This document shows, piece after piece, positions 8,916 through 17,541 of a stretch of 64,000 nt of DNA. The stretch covers positions 434,001-498,000 of the forward strand of contig NZ_CP069157.1 in the NCBI RefSeq assembly GCF_019243775.1, given 5' to 3'. Position 1 is the first letter of the stretch. The number at the start of each line of letters is the position of its first letter. The notes beneath the pieces are model-generated. The model was not told the DNA's origin. It ran no database searches and saw nothing but the letters and a program-made list of their open reading frames with translations. This stretch comes from Morganella morganii (GTDB lineage: Bacteria > Pseudomonadota > Gammaproteobacteria > Enterobacterales > Enterobacteriaceae). The translations under genes were made by a program, and so were the position numbers.

Positions 8916-9004
8916 ACCGGCTGAACATGATTAACTGATGGCAGGATAAATTGAGTTTCCGGGCAAAATCCGTTAGAAGGAGAGGATAATACTAAGGAGT
9001 TATC

Positions 9005-10045
9005 GTGATTACCGAAGAGTTTCTCTCCAATAATGTGCTCAGCCTGATTGTGCTGGTGCTGTGTCTGCTCGGTTCCGGCGGGCTGATGATTTATAACCGC
9101 AAACGGGAAAAAGGCGAGCATGCCACATTAGTGCATGTTTCCCAGTTTATCATGTGGGCGCTGGGAGTCATTATCCTCGGCGATTTCGCCGAGCAGGGAA
9201 TTGACCACTTTCAGTGGCGCTTTATCACTGCAGATACGGTCGGGATGATCTGCACCACACTGATTGTGCTGATGCTGATCCGCAAATTGTTCCTGATGAT
9301 AAACCGCCTGGCCGCCGCACAGATCAAACGCGGCAGCGATATCACCTCGGCACATATTGTTTCCCGCGTACTGAAAATCCTGATTGTGATTGTGGTGTTC
9401 CTGTTCTACGGCGAACACTTCGGCATGAGCCTGTCCGGCCTGCTGACCTTCGGCGGTATCGGCGGCATTGCTATCGGTATGGCGGGGAAGGATATTCTCA
9501 GCAACCTCTTCTCCGGCATCATGCTCTATTTTGACCGCCCGTTTAAAATCGGTGACTGGGTCAGTTCGCCTGACCGGCAGATAGAAGGGACGGTGGTGGA
9601 AATCGGCTGGCGTATCACCAAAATTATTACCTTTGATCACCGCCCGCTCTATATTCCGAACTCGCTGTTCTCCTCCATCAGTGTGGAAAATCCGGGGCGC
9701 ATGACCAACCGGCGGATCAAAACCACCATCGGGCTGCGCTATGAAGATGCGGAGAAGATTTCGCAGATTGTCAGTGAAATACGCGCTATGCTGAAAGCCG
9801 AAAGCAGCATTGACCAGCACCAGACATTGCTGGTCTATTTTGATGAATTTGGTGATTCCGCCCTCAATATTATGGTGTACTGCTTTACCAAAACCACGGT
9901 CTGGGCAGAGTGGCTGGCAGCACAGCAGGCGGTGTATCTGAAGATTATTGAGATTGTACACCGCAACGGTGCGGACTTTGCTTTCCCGAGCCGGACACTC
10001 TATATGGAACACAACAGTGTCTCCCGTGAACCGCCGGGAGTGTGA
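9005..10045 (+). CDS. ynaI: Low-conductance mechanosensitive channel YnaI (MscS family)
   Basis: Tension-gated inner-membrane channel that relieves hypo-osmotic stress. The 346 residues align along their length with E. coli YnaI (343 aa): four or five membrane helices in the first ~160 residues, and the pore-lining helix and beta domain carrying [33 protein letters not shown] and [10 protein letters not shown]. The C-terminal segment includes GLRYEDAEK and [18 protein letters not shown]. The start is GTG 9005, chosen because AAGGAG lies at optimal spacing just upstream (8994-8999). Confidence 0.93.
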   Translation: MITEEFLSNNVLSLIVLVLCLLGSGGLMIYNRKREKGEHATLVHVSQFIMWALGVIILGDFAEQGIDHFQWRFITADTVGMICTTLIVLMLIRKLFLMINRLAAAQIKRGSDITSAHIVSRVLKILIVIVVFLFYGEHFGMSLSGLLTFGGIGGIAIGMAGKDILSNLFSGIMLYFDRPFKIGDWVSSPDRQIEGTVVEIGWRITKIITFDHRPLYIPNSLFSSISVENPGRMTNRRIKTTIGLRYEDAEKISQIVSEIRAMLKAESSIDQHQTLLVYFDEFGDSALNIMVYCFTKTTVWAEWLAAQQAVYLKIIEIVHRNGADFAFPSRTLYMEHNSVSREPPGV

Positions 10046-10127
10046 TCTGACACCTTGCACCATCCCCCTTGTTTCCGTTATTGTGCCGCCGGTTAATTCC
10101 TGAGACGTTCATCAGAGGCGGCACAAT

Positions 10128-10985
10128 ATGGCGAAATATTTTTCCATCGGTGAGATGGCAAAGCTCCATAAAATCAGCATTCAGACACTGCGTTATTATG
10201 ACCAGTTGGGGCTGTTCCGCCCGGTGTATGTCGATCAGGAAAGTAACTACCGCTATTACACTATCGATCAGTTTTCTCAGCTGGATATTATTAAGTATCT
10301 GAAATACCTGGGTATGCCGCTGAAAGAGATCAAACACCGCCTGGAAGACAGCGACACACAAATTCTCAGCCTGCTGACCCGGAAAATTTCCGTGGTGGAT
10401 GAGAAAATCCGCGAGCTGGAGCTGATTAAAAAAGTCCTCTCCACCAAAAAAGAGACACTGGAAAAAGGGATTGATACCGACAGTATCGGCAAAATCACCC
10501 GCCGTTATATTCCGCGCCGTCATATTTTATCGATGAATTATGAGCCCGGTCTGAGCTTTGAGGAGACCATGGAGTTCTCACGGCGGCAGATTGCCAATAT
10601 CCTCGAGGAAAACATTTCTATTTTCTACGGCGGCGTCAGTGGCCTGGTTTCCCGCGAAGAATTTCTGGCCACACAGCAGGTGCATTACCTGAACAGTTTT
10701 GTGATTGTCGAGCGCGACCTGTTTAATCCGCAGGTGCAGGACAAAATTACAGAAATTCCCGACGGTGAATTTATCTGCCTGATGTATCAGGGGCCTTACA
10801 GCGAAAATACGGCAGCATTTAAGGCGCTGACGGATTATGCGGAATACAAACGCATTCCGGTGGATGACATGATGTATGAAATCCCGGTGATTGACCCGCT
10901 TTCCACCAATGATCAGCGCCAGTTGCTGACAGAAATCCAGATCAAAGTGAAGCGGCGTGAAATTGATACCCGCTGCCTGGTGTAA
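10128..10985 (+). CDS. MerR-family transcriptional regulator with a GyrI/BmrR-like effector domain
   Basis: DNA-distorting activator (285 aa). The N-terminal winged helix has the MerR pattern YFSIGEMAKLHKISIQTLRYYDQLGLFRP (residues 4-32) and NYRYYTIDQF. A dimerisation helix follows (about 75-118), then a ligand-binding domain of the BmrR/GyrI type (about 125-285) with FICLMYQGPYSEN and a closing LTEIQIKV strand. That domain usually binds small lipophilic or cationic ligands. The gene ends in its own terminator. Downstream lies a promoter with the 19-bp spacer and internal dyad expected for MerR-type activation, which makes the PLP enzyme and MFS permease its likely targets (inference). Confidence 0.88.
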   Translation: MAKYFSIGEMAKLHKISIQTLRYYDQLGLFRPVYVDQESNYRYYTIDQFSQLDIIKYLKYLGMPLKEIKHRLEDSDTQILSLLTRKISVVDEKIRELELIKKVLSTKKETLEKGIDTDSIGKITRRYIPRRHILSMNYEPGLSFEETMEFSRRQIANILEENISIFYGGVSGLVSREEFLATQQVHYLNSFVIVERDLFNPQVQDKITEIPDGEFICLMYQGPYSENTAAFKALTDYAEYKRIPVDDMMYEIPVIDPLSTNDQRQLLTEIQIKVKRREIDTRCLV

Positions 10986-11026
10986 AACTCTACCCCTACT
11001 ATAGGTATTAATGCTTTCAATACAGA

Positions 11027-11060
11027 AACAGGCTGATATTCTTCAGCCTGTTTTGCTTTT
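11027..11060 (+). terminator. Rho-independent terminator of the merR-type gene
   Basis: A perfect 10-bp stem AACAGGCTGA / TCAGCCTGTT with a 6-nt loop is followed by TTTTGCTTTT. It separates the regulator from the downstream operon, so that operon needs its own promoter. Confidence 0.87.
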
Positions 11061-11109
11061 CTCCACCGTATAATTACCCGTTTTGTGATGCGCATCTACT
11101 ATCTCTGAA

Positions 11110-11140
11110 TTGACTCTATAGTAGCTGGAGAGTCTATAGT
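11110..11140 (+). promoter_or_regulatory. MerR-type promoter with 19-bp spacer and operator dyad
   Basis: The -35 TTGACT (11110-11115) and -10 TATAGT (11135-11140) are 19 bp apart, too long for unaided sigma70 and diagnostic of MerR-family activation. A perfect inverted repeat GACTCT / AGAGTC (11112-11117 and 11129-11134) with an 11-bp centre sits in the spacer, as in mer, bmr and zntA promoters. The transcription start would be near 11147, giving a leader of about 135 nt before the PLP enzyme gene. Confidence 0.85.
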
Positions 11141-11281
11141 TATCCACATTACAGCAATGGTTAAAAAGGTCGTTACCGCCACACTATTACCCCCGCTGAT
11201 CCTGAATCAGCAACCCGAACTCACTAATGATAATAAATGATGACATGCGGATCAGAGTGCTGATCTCATGAGGAGTCTGTT

Positions 11282-12439
11282 GTGCAAAAAAATACTGATT
11301 ATGATTTGGAAACCAAACTGATCCACCAGGGTCATTCACCGGATCCGGCCACCGGCGCGCTGGCCAGTCCTATCTACCAGACTGCCACATTTGCGGCGCA
11401 TTCTGTGGAGCATTTCGAAGAACTGTGCCGGACATGGGGCTATGTCTACAGCCGCGAGTGCAACCCGAACCTGACTGAGCTGGAAAGCAAACTGGCGATG
11501 CTGGAAGGGGCGGACAGCGCGATTGTCAGCGCATCCGGCATGGGGGCGATTGCCTCAACCCTGCTGTCACTGGTGAAAACCGGCGATCATATTGTCAGTG
11601 CGGACGGGATCTTCTCCCACACCCGCCTGCTGATGACAGAACTGCTGGCAAAATTCGGCGTGGAAATCACTTTTGTTGATGCCACGGTCAGTGACAACAT
11701 CCGCGCTGCCATGAAACCGGCGACAAAACTCGTGTATGTGGAAAGCCCGCTTAATCCGTCTCTGGAGCTGGTGGATATCCGCGCGGTGGCAGACATTGCC
11801 CATCAGAACAAAAGCCTGCTGATTGTTGACAGCACCTTCTGTACGCCGATCCTGCAACGCCCGCTGGAGCTGGGTGCAGATCTGGTGGTTCACAGCCTGA
11901 CCAAGTTTATGAACGGTCACGGTGATACCCTGGGCGGCGCGGTTATCGGCTCCCGTGAGCTGATCGAACTGATCAAATGGCCGGGATTATGCTGCTTTAC
12001 CGGCGCGGCGCTGGCACCAAACAATGCCTGGATGATTATGCGCGGAATGAAAACCCTCGATATGCGCATGAAAAAACACTGTGAAAACGGTCTGGCACTG
12101 GCGGAGTTCCTGACATCTCAGAGCGAAATCGAAGAAGTACGCTACCCGGCACTGAAGAACCATCCGCATTATGAACTGTGTCAGTCACAGATGAACGGCC
12201 TCGGCGGCGGTATTGTCTCTTTCCGTCTGAAAGAGGACATTCACGGCCTGACCCGCGACCAGGTGAGCCGCAAATTTGTGAACTCCCTGAAACTGACCAC
12301 CATTGCCACCAGTCTGGGTGAAGAGCACACCCTGGTCCAGATGAACGGCGAAAACCTGATCCGTATTGCTGCCGGACTTGAATCAGCAAAAGACATTATT
12401 GCGGATTTCCGCCAGGCCCTGGATGCAGTTCACGGCTGA
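11282..12439 (+). CDS. Cys/Met-metabolism PLP enzyme, methionine gamma-lyase-like with altered active site
   Basis: A 385-aa fold-type I PLP lyase related to methionine gamma-lyase, cystathionine gamma-synthase and cystathionine lyases. Visible residues are Y56 and R58 (YVYSRECNPN) for PLP phosphate from the neighbouring subunit, D183 (IVDSTFC) and the PLP lysine K208 (VVHSLTKFMNGHG). The stacking tyrosine conserved in this family (Tyr114 of Pseudomonas methionine gamma-lyase, in Y-G-x-T) is F111 here, in GIFSHTRLL. That change is known to cripple gamma-elimination in the Pseudomonas enzyme, so the reaction may differ. The start GTG 11282 follows AGGAG. It is transcribed from the MerR-type promoter together with the permease 18 bp downstream. 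The substrate cannot be named from sequence. Confidence 0.8.
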   Translation: MQKNTDYDLETKLIHQGHSPDPATGALASPIYQTATFAAHSVEHFEELCRTWGYVYSRECNPNLTELESKLAMLEGADSAIVSASGMGAIASTLLSLVKTGDHIVSADGIFSHTRLLMTELLAKFGVEITFVDATVSDNIRAAMKPATKLVYVESPLNPSLELVDIRAVADIAHQNKSLLIVDSTFCTPILQRPLELGADLVVHSLTKFMNGHGDTLGGAVIGSRELIELIKWPGLCCFTGAALAPNNAWMIMRGMKTLDMRMKKHCENGLALAEFLTSQSEIEEVRYPALKNHPHYELCQSQMNGLGGGIVSFRLKEDIHGLTRDQVSRKFVNSLKLTTIATSLGEEHTLVQMNGENLIRIAAGLESAKDIIADFRQALDAVHG

Positions 12440-12457
12440 TAAAAAGAGATAATAATT

Positions 12458-13741
12458 ATGGCAAATCACATGGCAAATCAATCCCGCGTCAGACGGATGC
12501 TGATTCTGTTTCTGCTGGCATTCGGCACTACCGCAATGTACAGCCTGCCTTACCTGAAGTCTTCGTTCTATGATCCGATGCAGCAGGCGCTGGGGCTGAC
12601 ACACATTGAGATCGGTAACCTGCTCAGTCTGTATGGCCTGATCGGTATGTTTTCCTACTTTTTCGGCGGCTGGTTTGCGGATCGTTTTTCACTGCGCAAC
12701 CTGATCACCTTCTCGCTGATCGCCTCCGGGTCACTGGGATTCTGGTTTGCGACCTTCCCGTCGTATAACACGATCCTGCTGATCCACATTCTGTGGGGTG
12801 TCACGACGATCCTGACATTCTTCGCCGCATCGATCAAAGTGGTGCGGATGCAGGGTACGGAGAAAGAGCAGGGGCGGATCTTCGGGTTCTACGAAGGGTT
12901 ATCCGGTGTGTCCGGTACACTGATCTCGTTTGTTGGTCTTTATTTCTTCGGCAAATTTGCCGAGGCGGCAATCGGCTTCCGTTACGTCGTCTGGCTTTAC
13001 TCCGGCGCTTCTGTGATCTGCGGCGTGCTGCTGTTCTTCCTGATCGCGCACCGCAGCAGTACCACTGACAGCGGCGAACCGGAAGAAAAAACCACATTCC
13101 GTTCGCTGATGAGTGTGGTGAGCATGCCGAAGGCGTGGCTGATCGGGCTGATTATTTTCTCCACTTATGTGGTGTTCTCCAGCCTGACGTATCTCAGCCC
13201 GTATCTGTCACAGGTATATGTGGTACCAATTACCCTGGTGACGGCGCTGTCGATTATCCGCACCTATGTGATCAAAATGGTGGCCTCTCCGGTGGCGGGG
13301 ATCGTGACGGATAAAGTCGGATCATCTATCAGTGTGATGTTTGTCGGCTTTATCATCATGGCCGTGAACTGTGCTCTGTTCCTCGTGATCCCGAAAGGTA
13401 ACGCCTTTATGTGGTTTGCGGTGGTGAATATGGTGGTACTGAGTGCGTTACTGTTTGCCTTCCGCGGTATCTATTTTGCCTCTGTTGCAGAATCGAAAAT
13501 CCCGATGAAAACCACCGGCGCGGTGGTGGGTTTTGCCTCCTTTATCGGCTTTTCCCCGGACGCGTTCTATTATTCCGTTGCCGGCTACTGGCTGGATAAA
13601 TACGGCGAAACCGGCTACAGCTATATCTTTATGCTTTCGGTCGCCTGTGCGCTGCTGGGTGTGGTGGCAACCTTCCTGCTGCGTCAGATCAACCGCCGGG
13701 AAGCGGCGGGCGGCGGAATGACACTCTCTCCGTCAGTCTGA
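12458..13741 (+). CDS. Major facilitator superfamily permease
   Basis: Inner-membrane transporter with 12 predicted helices in 427 aa. Loop 2-3 carries an MFS-A-like motif (GGWFADRFSLRNL), with a cytoplasmic central loop around residues 200-220 and a repeat of the motif in the second half (GIVTDKVGSS). The overall sequence recalls E. coli YihN-type carriers, but that is impressionistic. It begins MANHMANQ; ATG 12458 is preferred because AAGAGAT sits upstream, although the Met five residues in is possible. It lies 18 bp after the PLP enzyme and ahead of a strong terminator. It is probably the importer of that enzyme's substrate or the exporter of its product, under the MerR regulator. Confidence 0.85.
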   Translation: MANHMANQSRVRRMLILFLLAFGTTAMYSLPYLKSSFYDPMQQALGLTHIEIGNLLSLYGLIGMFSYFFGGWFADRFSLRNLITFSLIASGSLGFWFATFPSYNTILLIHILWGVTTILTFFAASIKVVRMQGTEKEQGRIFGFYEGLSGVSGTLISFVGLYFFGKFAEAAIGFRYVVWLYSGASVICGVLLFFLIAHRSSTTDSGEPEEKTTFRSLMSVVSMPKAWLIGLIIFSTYVVFSSLTYLSPYLSQVYVVPITLVTALSIIRTYVIKMVASPVAGIVTDKVGSSISVMFVGFIIMAVNCALFLVIPKGNAFMWFAVVNMVVLSALLFAFRGIYFASVAESKIPMKTTGAVVGFASFIGFSPDAFYYSVAGYWLDKYGETGYSYIFMLSVACALLGVVATFLLRQINRREAAGGGMTLSPSV

Positions 13742-13749
13742 AGATACAG

Positions 13750-13775
13750 AAAGCCCCCCGAAACGGGGGGGCTTT
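13750..13775. terminator. Bidirectional terminator between convergent operons
   Basis: A stem AAAGCCCCCC / GGGGGGCTTT with a short loop lies between the MFS permease stop (13741) and the end of the TonB receptor gene (13797), which converge. The stem is flanked by A-rich and T-containing stretches on both sides. Confidence 0.8.
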
Positions 13776-13796
13776 GCACAAAAAGCGTCCTGCTGA

Positions 13797-15725
13797 TTAA
13801 TAGCGGTATTCCACGCCCAGCCAGAAGTTACGGCCTTCTTCCATATAGCCGTTGGTGTACCCGTAGGATTTATCAAACAGGTTATTGACGGAGGCATTGG
13901 CGGAAATGCCGTAACCGAAGTCATAATCCACGCGCAGGCCGGTAAGAGCATAACCGGCCACTTTGTCATTATTGTCGTTATACTGATAGCTCCAGGCACG
14001 GAACTCTTCGGACAGGGTGATCGACAGCGGCTCTATCGGTGTGACTTTCACCCAGGCATACATTTTATGCTTCGGCAGCCCTTCCGCATGATCAACATCT
14101 TTCGGATCACTGTGGATGTAGCTGTAGTTGATCCCGGTTTTCAGCCAGTCACTGACTTCGCCTTTCACGCCCAGATCCAGTCCGGTGTAATCCACACGGC
14201 CACTGTTCTGGTTCTGGAAGTAGCGGTCACCGTTTTTAATCACTGTGTGCGCGAGGATCGCATCATCCACGCGGTTGTGATAGATGCTGGCCTGGTAGCC
14301 CCATTTATCGGTGATATTCCCTTCATAGGTTAAATCGAAGGTCAGTGCGCGTTCGGCTTTCAGGTTCGGGTTAATGATACCCAGCGAACCGTCTTTTGGT
14401 TTTTCAGTGGTATAGCGCTCTTTCTGTGTCGGGAAGCGGCTGCGGTCAGACACGGAAAACCGCACGTTGTCCTGGTTGGCGAAGGTGTATTTTGACATCA
14501 CTTCCCAGTTAAACGCGTGCTGATCATTATCATCCGCACCTTTATCCGCCTGACGGCTTTCACGCCAGTCATAACCGATGGCACCGATAAAATCGAGATC
14601 AGACGTGGCTGCCCACTGGTATTCGGTGGCGACAGAATAAGTGCGATCTTTGTAACGCAGAATATTCCCGTTACGTTGTTTCTGTGCGCGGTGAACGTCA
14701 TCTTTCCAGTGTGCGGAGAATGACAGCAGATCGCTTTCGCGCATGTCGATCCCTAACTGGAGAGAGGCGCCGTTGCTGAAATCATCGTAATAGCTGTAAT
14801 CGTACCCTTTGCCGTCTTTTTTATACATCAGCAGGGTATTTTCAAACTTGTCATGGAACAGACGACCCTGGAGATTTACGCCGTCTGTCAGCTGAGTGGT
14901 ACTGTTGAAATAGTAGCTCTCTTTGTTGTAATCCGGCCATTCCCACCAGCTGTATTTGCCTTTGCCCGGCACCGCAGACGGCGAACTGTCTTTGCTGCCA
15001 TCCTGCTTCAGATAGGTAAAGACATACTGATCGGTTTCACGCGGGGTCCAGCCCACTTTCACCATGCCGCGTTTATCATCGGATGAGGAGTGCGCACGGC
15101 GGCCGTTGCTGCCAGCCAGGGCATTGTCATCATCGGAGCCCGGCAGGCCGAGGAAACGCTGTTTGTACTGGCTGCCGCTGACCTGGATAAACCCGAGGTC
15201 GCTGCGTGCGCCGACACGGGCGCTGGTGTTATAGGCATTATCCGCGCCGCGTGCGAAGCCCTGGCTGAATGATACGTTGGCCTCAAACGGTTTTTTCGGG
15301 GTGGCGGTGGTGAGGTTGATTGCACCGCCCATCAGGTTCGGGCCCTGTAACAGCGAGGTATAACCTTTGCTCACCTCAATACTTTCCAGTTCGCTGGTCA
15401 TAAAGCGGCCGAGGTCAAGGTTGCCGTCATACGGGACATAAGTCGGGATCCCGTCGAAGAACACCGGCACCTGGCGGCTGTCAAAACCACGGACTTTAAC
15501 GGTCAGCTCATTACGATTGCCGGATTTTTCGAGAACCACACCCGGCATGGTGCTGATGGCTGTCGCCGCATTGGTTTTGTTCAGCGACTGCATCTGCGGC
15601 TGTGTGATGACATCCGGATTGGAGGCCACCGGGCTGCCCCAGACGGTCAGAATATCTGCGCTTTCTGCCTGTACCGCAGGCGCGGTTGCCAGCAGAATAG
15701 CTGAGCAGGGTAGAGTTCGTTTCAT
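13797..15725 (-). CDS. TonB-dependent outer-membrane receptor, probably for a molybdenum- or metal-chelate
   Basis: A 642-aa outer-membrane gated transporter. The signal peptide MKRTLPCSAILLATAPAVQA is followed by a TonB-box-like ADILTVWGSP. A plug domain (about 45-155) contains TMPGVVLEKSG, VKVRGFDSRQVPVFFDGIPT and ISVSKGYTSLLQGPNLMGGAIN-like segments, and a 22-strand barrel ends in VNNLFDKSYG and the terminal aromatic YRY. The barrel sequence does not name the ligand. Its promoter region carries a ModE-like palindrome 19 bp before the start, and the genes upstream include modD and a FecCD-type importer whose promoter has the same palindrome. Uptake of molybdate or tungstate in chelated form is inferred; an iron or vitamin chelate remains possible. 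Confidence 0.9.
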   Translation of the reverse strand: MKRTLPCSAILLATAPAVQAESADILTVWGSPVASNPDVITQPQMQSLNKTNAATAISTMPGVVLEKSGNRNELTVKVRGFDSRQVPVFFDGIPTYVPYDGNLDLGRFMTSELESIEVSKGYTSLLQGPNLMGGAINLTTATPKKPFEANVSFSQGFARGADNAYNTSARVGARSDLGFIQVSGSQYKQRFLGLPGSDDDNALAGSNGRRAHSSSDDKRGMVKVGWTPRETDQYVFTYLKQDGSKDSSPSAVPGKGKYSWWEWPDYNKESYYFNSTTQLTDGVNLQGRLFHDKFENTLLMYKKDGKGYDYSYYDDFSNGASLQLGIDMRESDLLSFSAHWKDDVHRAQKQRNGNILRYKDRTYSVATEYQWAATSDLDFIGAIGYDWRESRQADKGADDNDQHAFNWEVMSKYTFANQDNVRFSVSDRSRFPTQKERYTTEKPKDGSLGIINPNLKAERALTFDLTYEGNITDKWGYQASIYHNRVDDAILAHTVIKNGDRYFQNQNSGRVDYTGLDLGVKGEVSDWLKTGINYSYIHSDPKDVDHAEGLPKHKMYAWVKVTPIEPLSITLSEEFRAWSYQYNDNNDKVAGYALTGLRVDYDFGYGISANASVNNLFDKSYGYTNGYMEEGRNFWLGVEYRY

Positions 15726-15743
15726 TGTTATTTTTCCTGTTAC

Positions 15744-15767
15744 CGATATGTATTTATTTATATAACG
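15744..15767 (-). promoter_or_regulatory. ModE-like palindrome before the TonB receptor gene
   Basis: CGATATGT-N8-ATATAACG matches the E. coli ModE palindrome CGTTATAT-N8-ATATAACG with 6/8 in one arm and 8/8 in the other. It lies 19 bp upstream of the receptor start codon, where bound ModE-molybdate would block transcription. The identical spacing and position of a second copy at 20362 supports it. The consensus was recalled from the E. coli modA and moaA sites, not computed. Confidence 0.62.
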
Positions 15768-15785
15768 ACTTGCAAAACAAAAGGA

Positions 15786-15815
15786 TAAAACGGCCGGTTC
15801 AGTGACCTGACCGGT
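15786..15815 (-). terminator. Possible terminator after modD
   Basis: On the minus strand CCGGTCAG and CTGAACCGG pair around GTCA with one bulged base, followed by CCGTTTTAT. It sits between modD and the receptor gene, so the receptor probably depends on its own promoter and ModE box. Confidence 0.45.
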
Positions 15816-15853
15816 TTATCCCTTAACTCACTATAAGGTTGTGTGGTTTTCCG

Positions 15854-16699
15854 TCAGCGCGGATATAACCGGACTTTAATATCCGCCGGGGACGCATAAT
15901 ACGGCGCGGACGTGACAAACAGCTTCACGCCGGTATCCGCATACTGCCCGATGGTCTCTGCATTCAGCCCGCCTGCAGCAGACAGTGTGCAGTCCGGTGC
16001 CAGCACCGCCGCGTCTTTGACGAGACGGCGGATATCATCAGGACTGAATTTATCCAGTTGCAGCACATCAGGGCGGCCTTTCAGCGCCTGATAAGCTTCA
16101 TCCGGATTGTCCGCTTCGGCAATAATGGTCTTTTCCGGGGCTTCACGGCGCAATGTTGCAATCGCTGCACACCAGTTTTCCGGCTCTGCCAGGAAACGGC
16201 GGTGATTGGCAAACAGCAGAATAGTTTCCGCGCAGCCCTGACGGTGAATAATGCCTTTCCCGGCCAGTACAGCAGCGGTTGCCAGCAGCTTGGTACCGGG
16301 GATATTTTTACGGGTGCAGGCCAGCTGTGCGTCCGGCTGATACTGACGAAGGGTATCCACCATGCAGCGGGTCATCTGTGTCACGCCGCTGCTCCACTCA
16401 ATCACATTCTGGACAATCTTCCAGCCCTGATGCAGTGCTTCCGCACGACCGGTTGCGGTCAGCAGCAGAGCGCCTGCTTCCGTATGATCGCCGTCATTAG
16501 CGTGTAATTGTGTCTGTAATCCGAGTTTTTCCAGTAACTTCTGACCCAATGTCAGCCCGCTGACATAACCGGCCTGCTTGCGGGAAAAGTGCATTTCCCC
16601 GCTCTGTGCGCCGATGCCGAGTGCGCGGGTGGTGAGATCACCGTAATGGATGTCCTCCAGCAGGAGGCTGTCCAGAAAGGCATCACTGTAGTAGATCAC
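15854..16699 (-). CDS. modD: ModD, nicotinate/quinolinate phosphoribosyltransferase-like protein of molybdenum loci
   Basis: A 281-aa protein of the ModD family, a branch of the NadC/quinolinate phosphoribosyltransferase fold that accompanies molybdate transport genes. Visible are LLEDIHYGDLTTRALGI at the N-terminus, QNVIEWSSGVTQMTRCMVD, the Lys/Arg-rich ACTRKNIPGTKLLATAAVLAGKG, and the C-terminal barrel motif LDKFSPDDI with LSAAGGLNAETIGQYADTGV. Length fits the family. Its substrate is not known. It overlaps the methyltransferase gene by 4 bp (ATGA), so it belongs to the same translationally coupled operon. Its presence is a main reason for linking the operon to molybdenum. Confidence 0.85.
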   Translation of the reverse strand: MIYYSDAFLDSLLLEDIHYGDLTTRALGIGAQSGEMHFSRKQAGYVSGLTLGQKLLEKLGLQTQLHANDGDHTEAGALLLTATGRAEALHQGWKIVQNVIEWSSGVTQMTRCMVDTLRQYQPDAQLACTRKNIPGTKLLATAAVLAGKGIIHRQGCAETILLFANHRRFLAEPENWCAAIATLRREAPEKTIIAEADNPDEAYQALKGRPDVLQLDKFSPDDIRRLVKDAAVLAPDCTLSAAGGLNAETIGQYADTGVKLFVTSAPYYASPADIKVRLYPR

Positions 16700-17541
16700 T
16701 TCTGACCTCCCGGCAGCAGCAGGGCGGATTCCGGTACCACACTCCAGGAAACCATGGCCCAGTCGCGGGTGGCCGGCACCACCGGCAGGCCGTCAGCCGC
16801 CTGCTGGTCGTAATAGCGGCGCAGCAGTGTCATTTCATGGTCATCAAGCTGTCCCAGCGACCAGATCACACCTTCGGCAAACTGCTCAAAGGTCATATTG
16901 TCGCGGCTCTGGCAGTTCGGACTGCGGATAAATTCCACATCCGGATGAATGCCGAGCTGGTTGAGAATATTCACCGCGTAAATATAAGTCGGCAGTGTGA
17001 CCGGTGTGCGGCCGATGGCGCGGATCACGCGGATATCGACAAATGTCGGGCTGACAGTGTGGGTGGTGTAAACCCGCAGCCGCGCGTGACGGTTCAGTTT
17101 CAGCAGCGCGGCCTGTAAATCCATCACCAGGGTGGAGCGGGAAGCCACAGCGATATCGCACGGCGGCAGGGCTGACCAGTCATCTTCCCAGGCGCAGTGA
17201 CGGAAGGTGACGTGTGAGCAGCCCTGAGTCTCAGCCCGCTGACGCGCGACTTTCAGCATCCCTTCGCTGTAATCAATACCGGTGACCTGCTCAAAGCTGT
17301 CCGCCAGCTGCAACGCGACAGAGCCTGGCCCGCAGCCGACATCCAGCAGCGTTTTCGCGCCGGTGGTATCGACAATCTCTTTAAAGCGGATCAGGTAAGG
17401 ATCGGCGGGGTTCGCACAGCTTTGTGCCATTTTCTCCGCACGTTTATCCCAGTGTTCCGGATCTTTGCGGGTACGTTCGGCCTGTGCGAGATGGTCGCGG
17501 TAGAGTTGTGCGAAATCGATATCATCAATAGTCATGAGCAT
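16696..17541 (-). CDS. Class I SAM-dependent methyltransferase of the importer operon
   Basis: A 281-aa soluble methyltransferase. The SAM-binding motif I is TLLDVGCGPGSVALQLADSF (about residues 65-84), followed by motif II-like GIDYSEGMLKVARQRAE. It overlaps the ABC ATPase gene by 10 bp at its 5' end and modD by 4 bp at its 3' end, a tightly packed operon. The substrate is unknown; the context suggests modification or release of the imported chelate or ligand, but nothing in the sequence proves this. Methyltransferases of this type sitting beside FecCD importers could act on a pterin- or siderophore-like ligand (speculative). Confidence 0.82.
   Translation of the reverse strand: MLMTIDDIDFAQLYRDHLAQAERTRKDPEHWDKRAEKMAQSCANPADPYLIRFKEIVDTTGAKTLLDVGCGPGSVALQLADSFEQVTGIDYSEGMLKVARQRAETQGCSHVTFRHCAWEDDWSALPPCDIAVASRSTLVMDLQAALLKLNRHARLRVYTTHTVSPTFVDIRVIRAIGRTPVTLPTYIYAVNILNQLGIHPDVEFIRSPNCQSRDNMTFEQFAEGVIWSLGQLDDHEMTLLRRYYDQQAADGLPVVPATRDWAMVSWSVVPESALLLPGGQK

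Noticed and set aside
9128-10063. Long open frame (311 codons) antisense to ynaI
   Set aside because: It is a mirror of the strongly conserved ynaI gene, its product has no recognisable domain, and no ribosome-binding site supports it. Other long antisense frames (24999-25823, 63010-63750) were rejected for the same reason.
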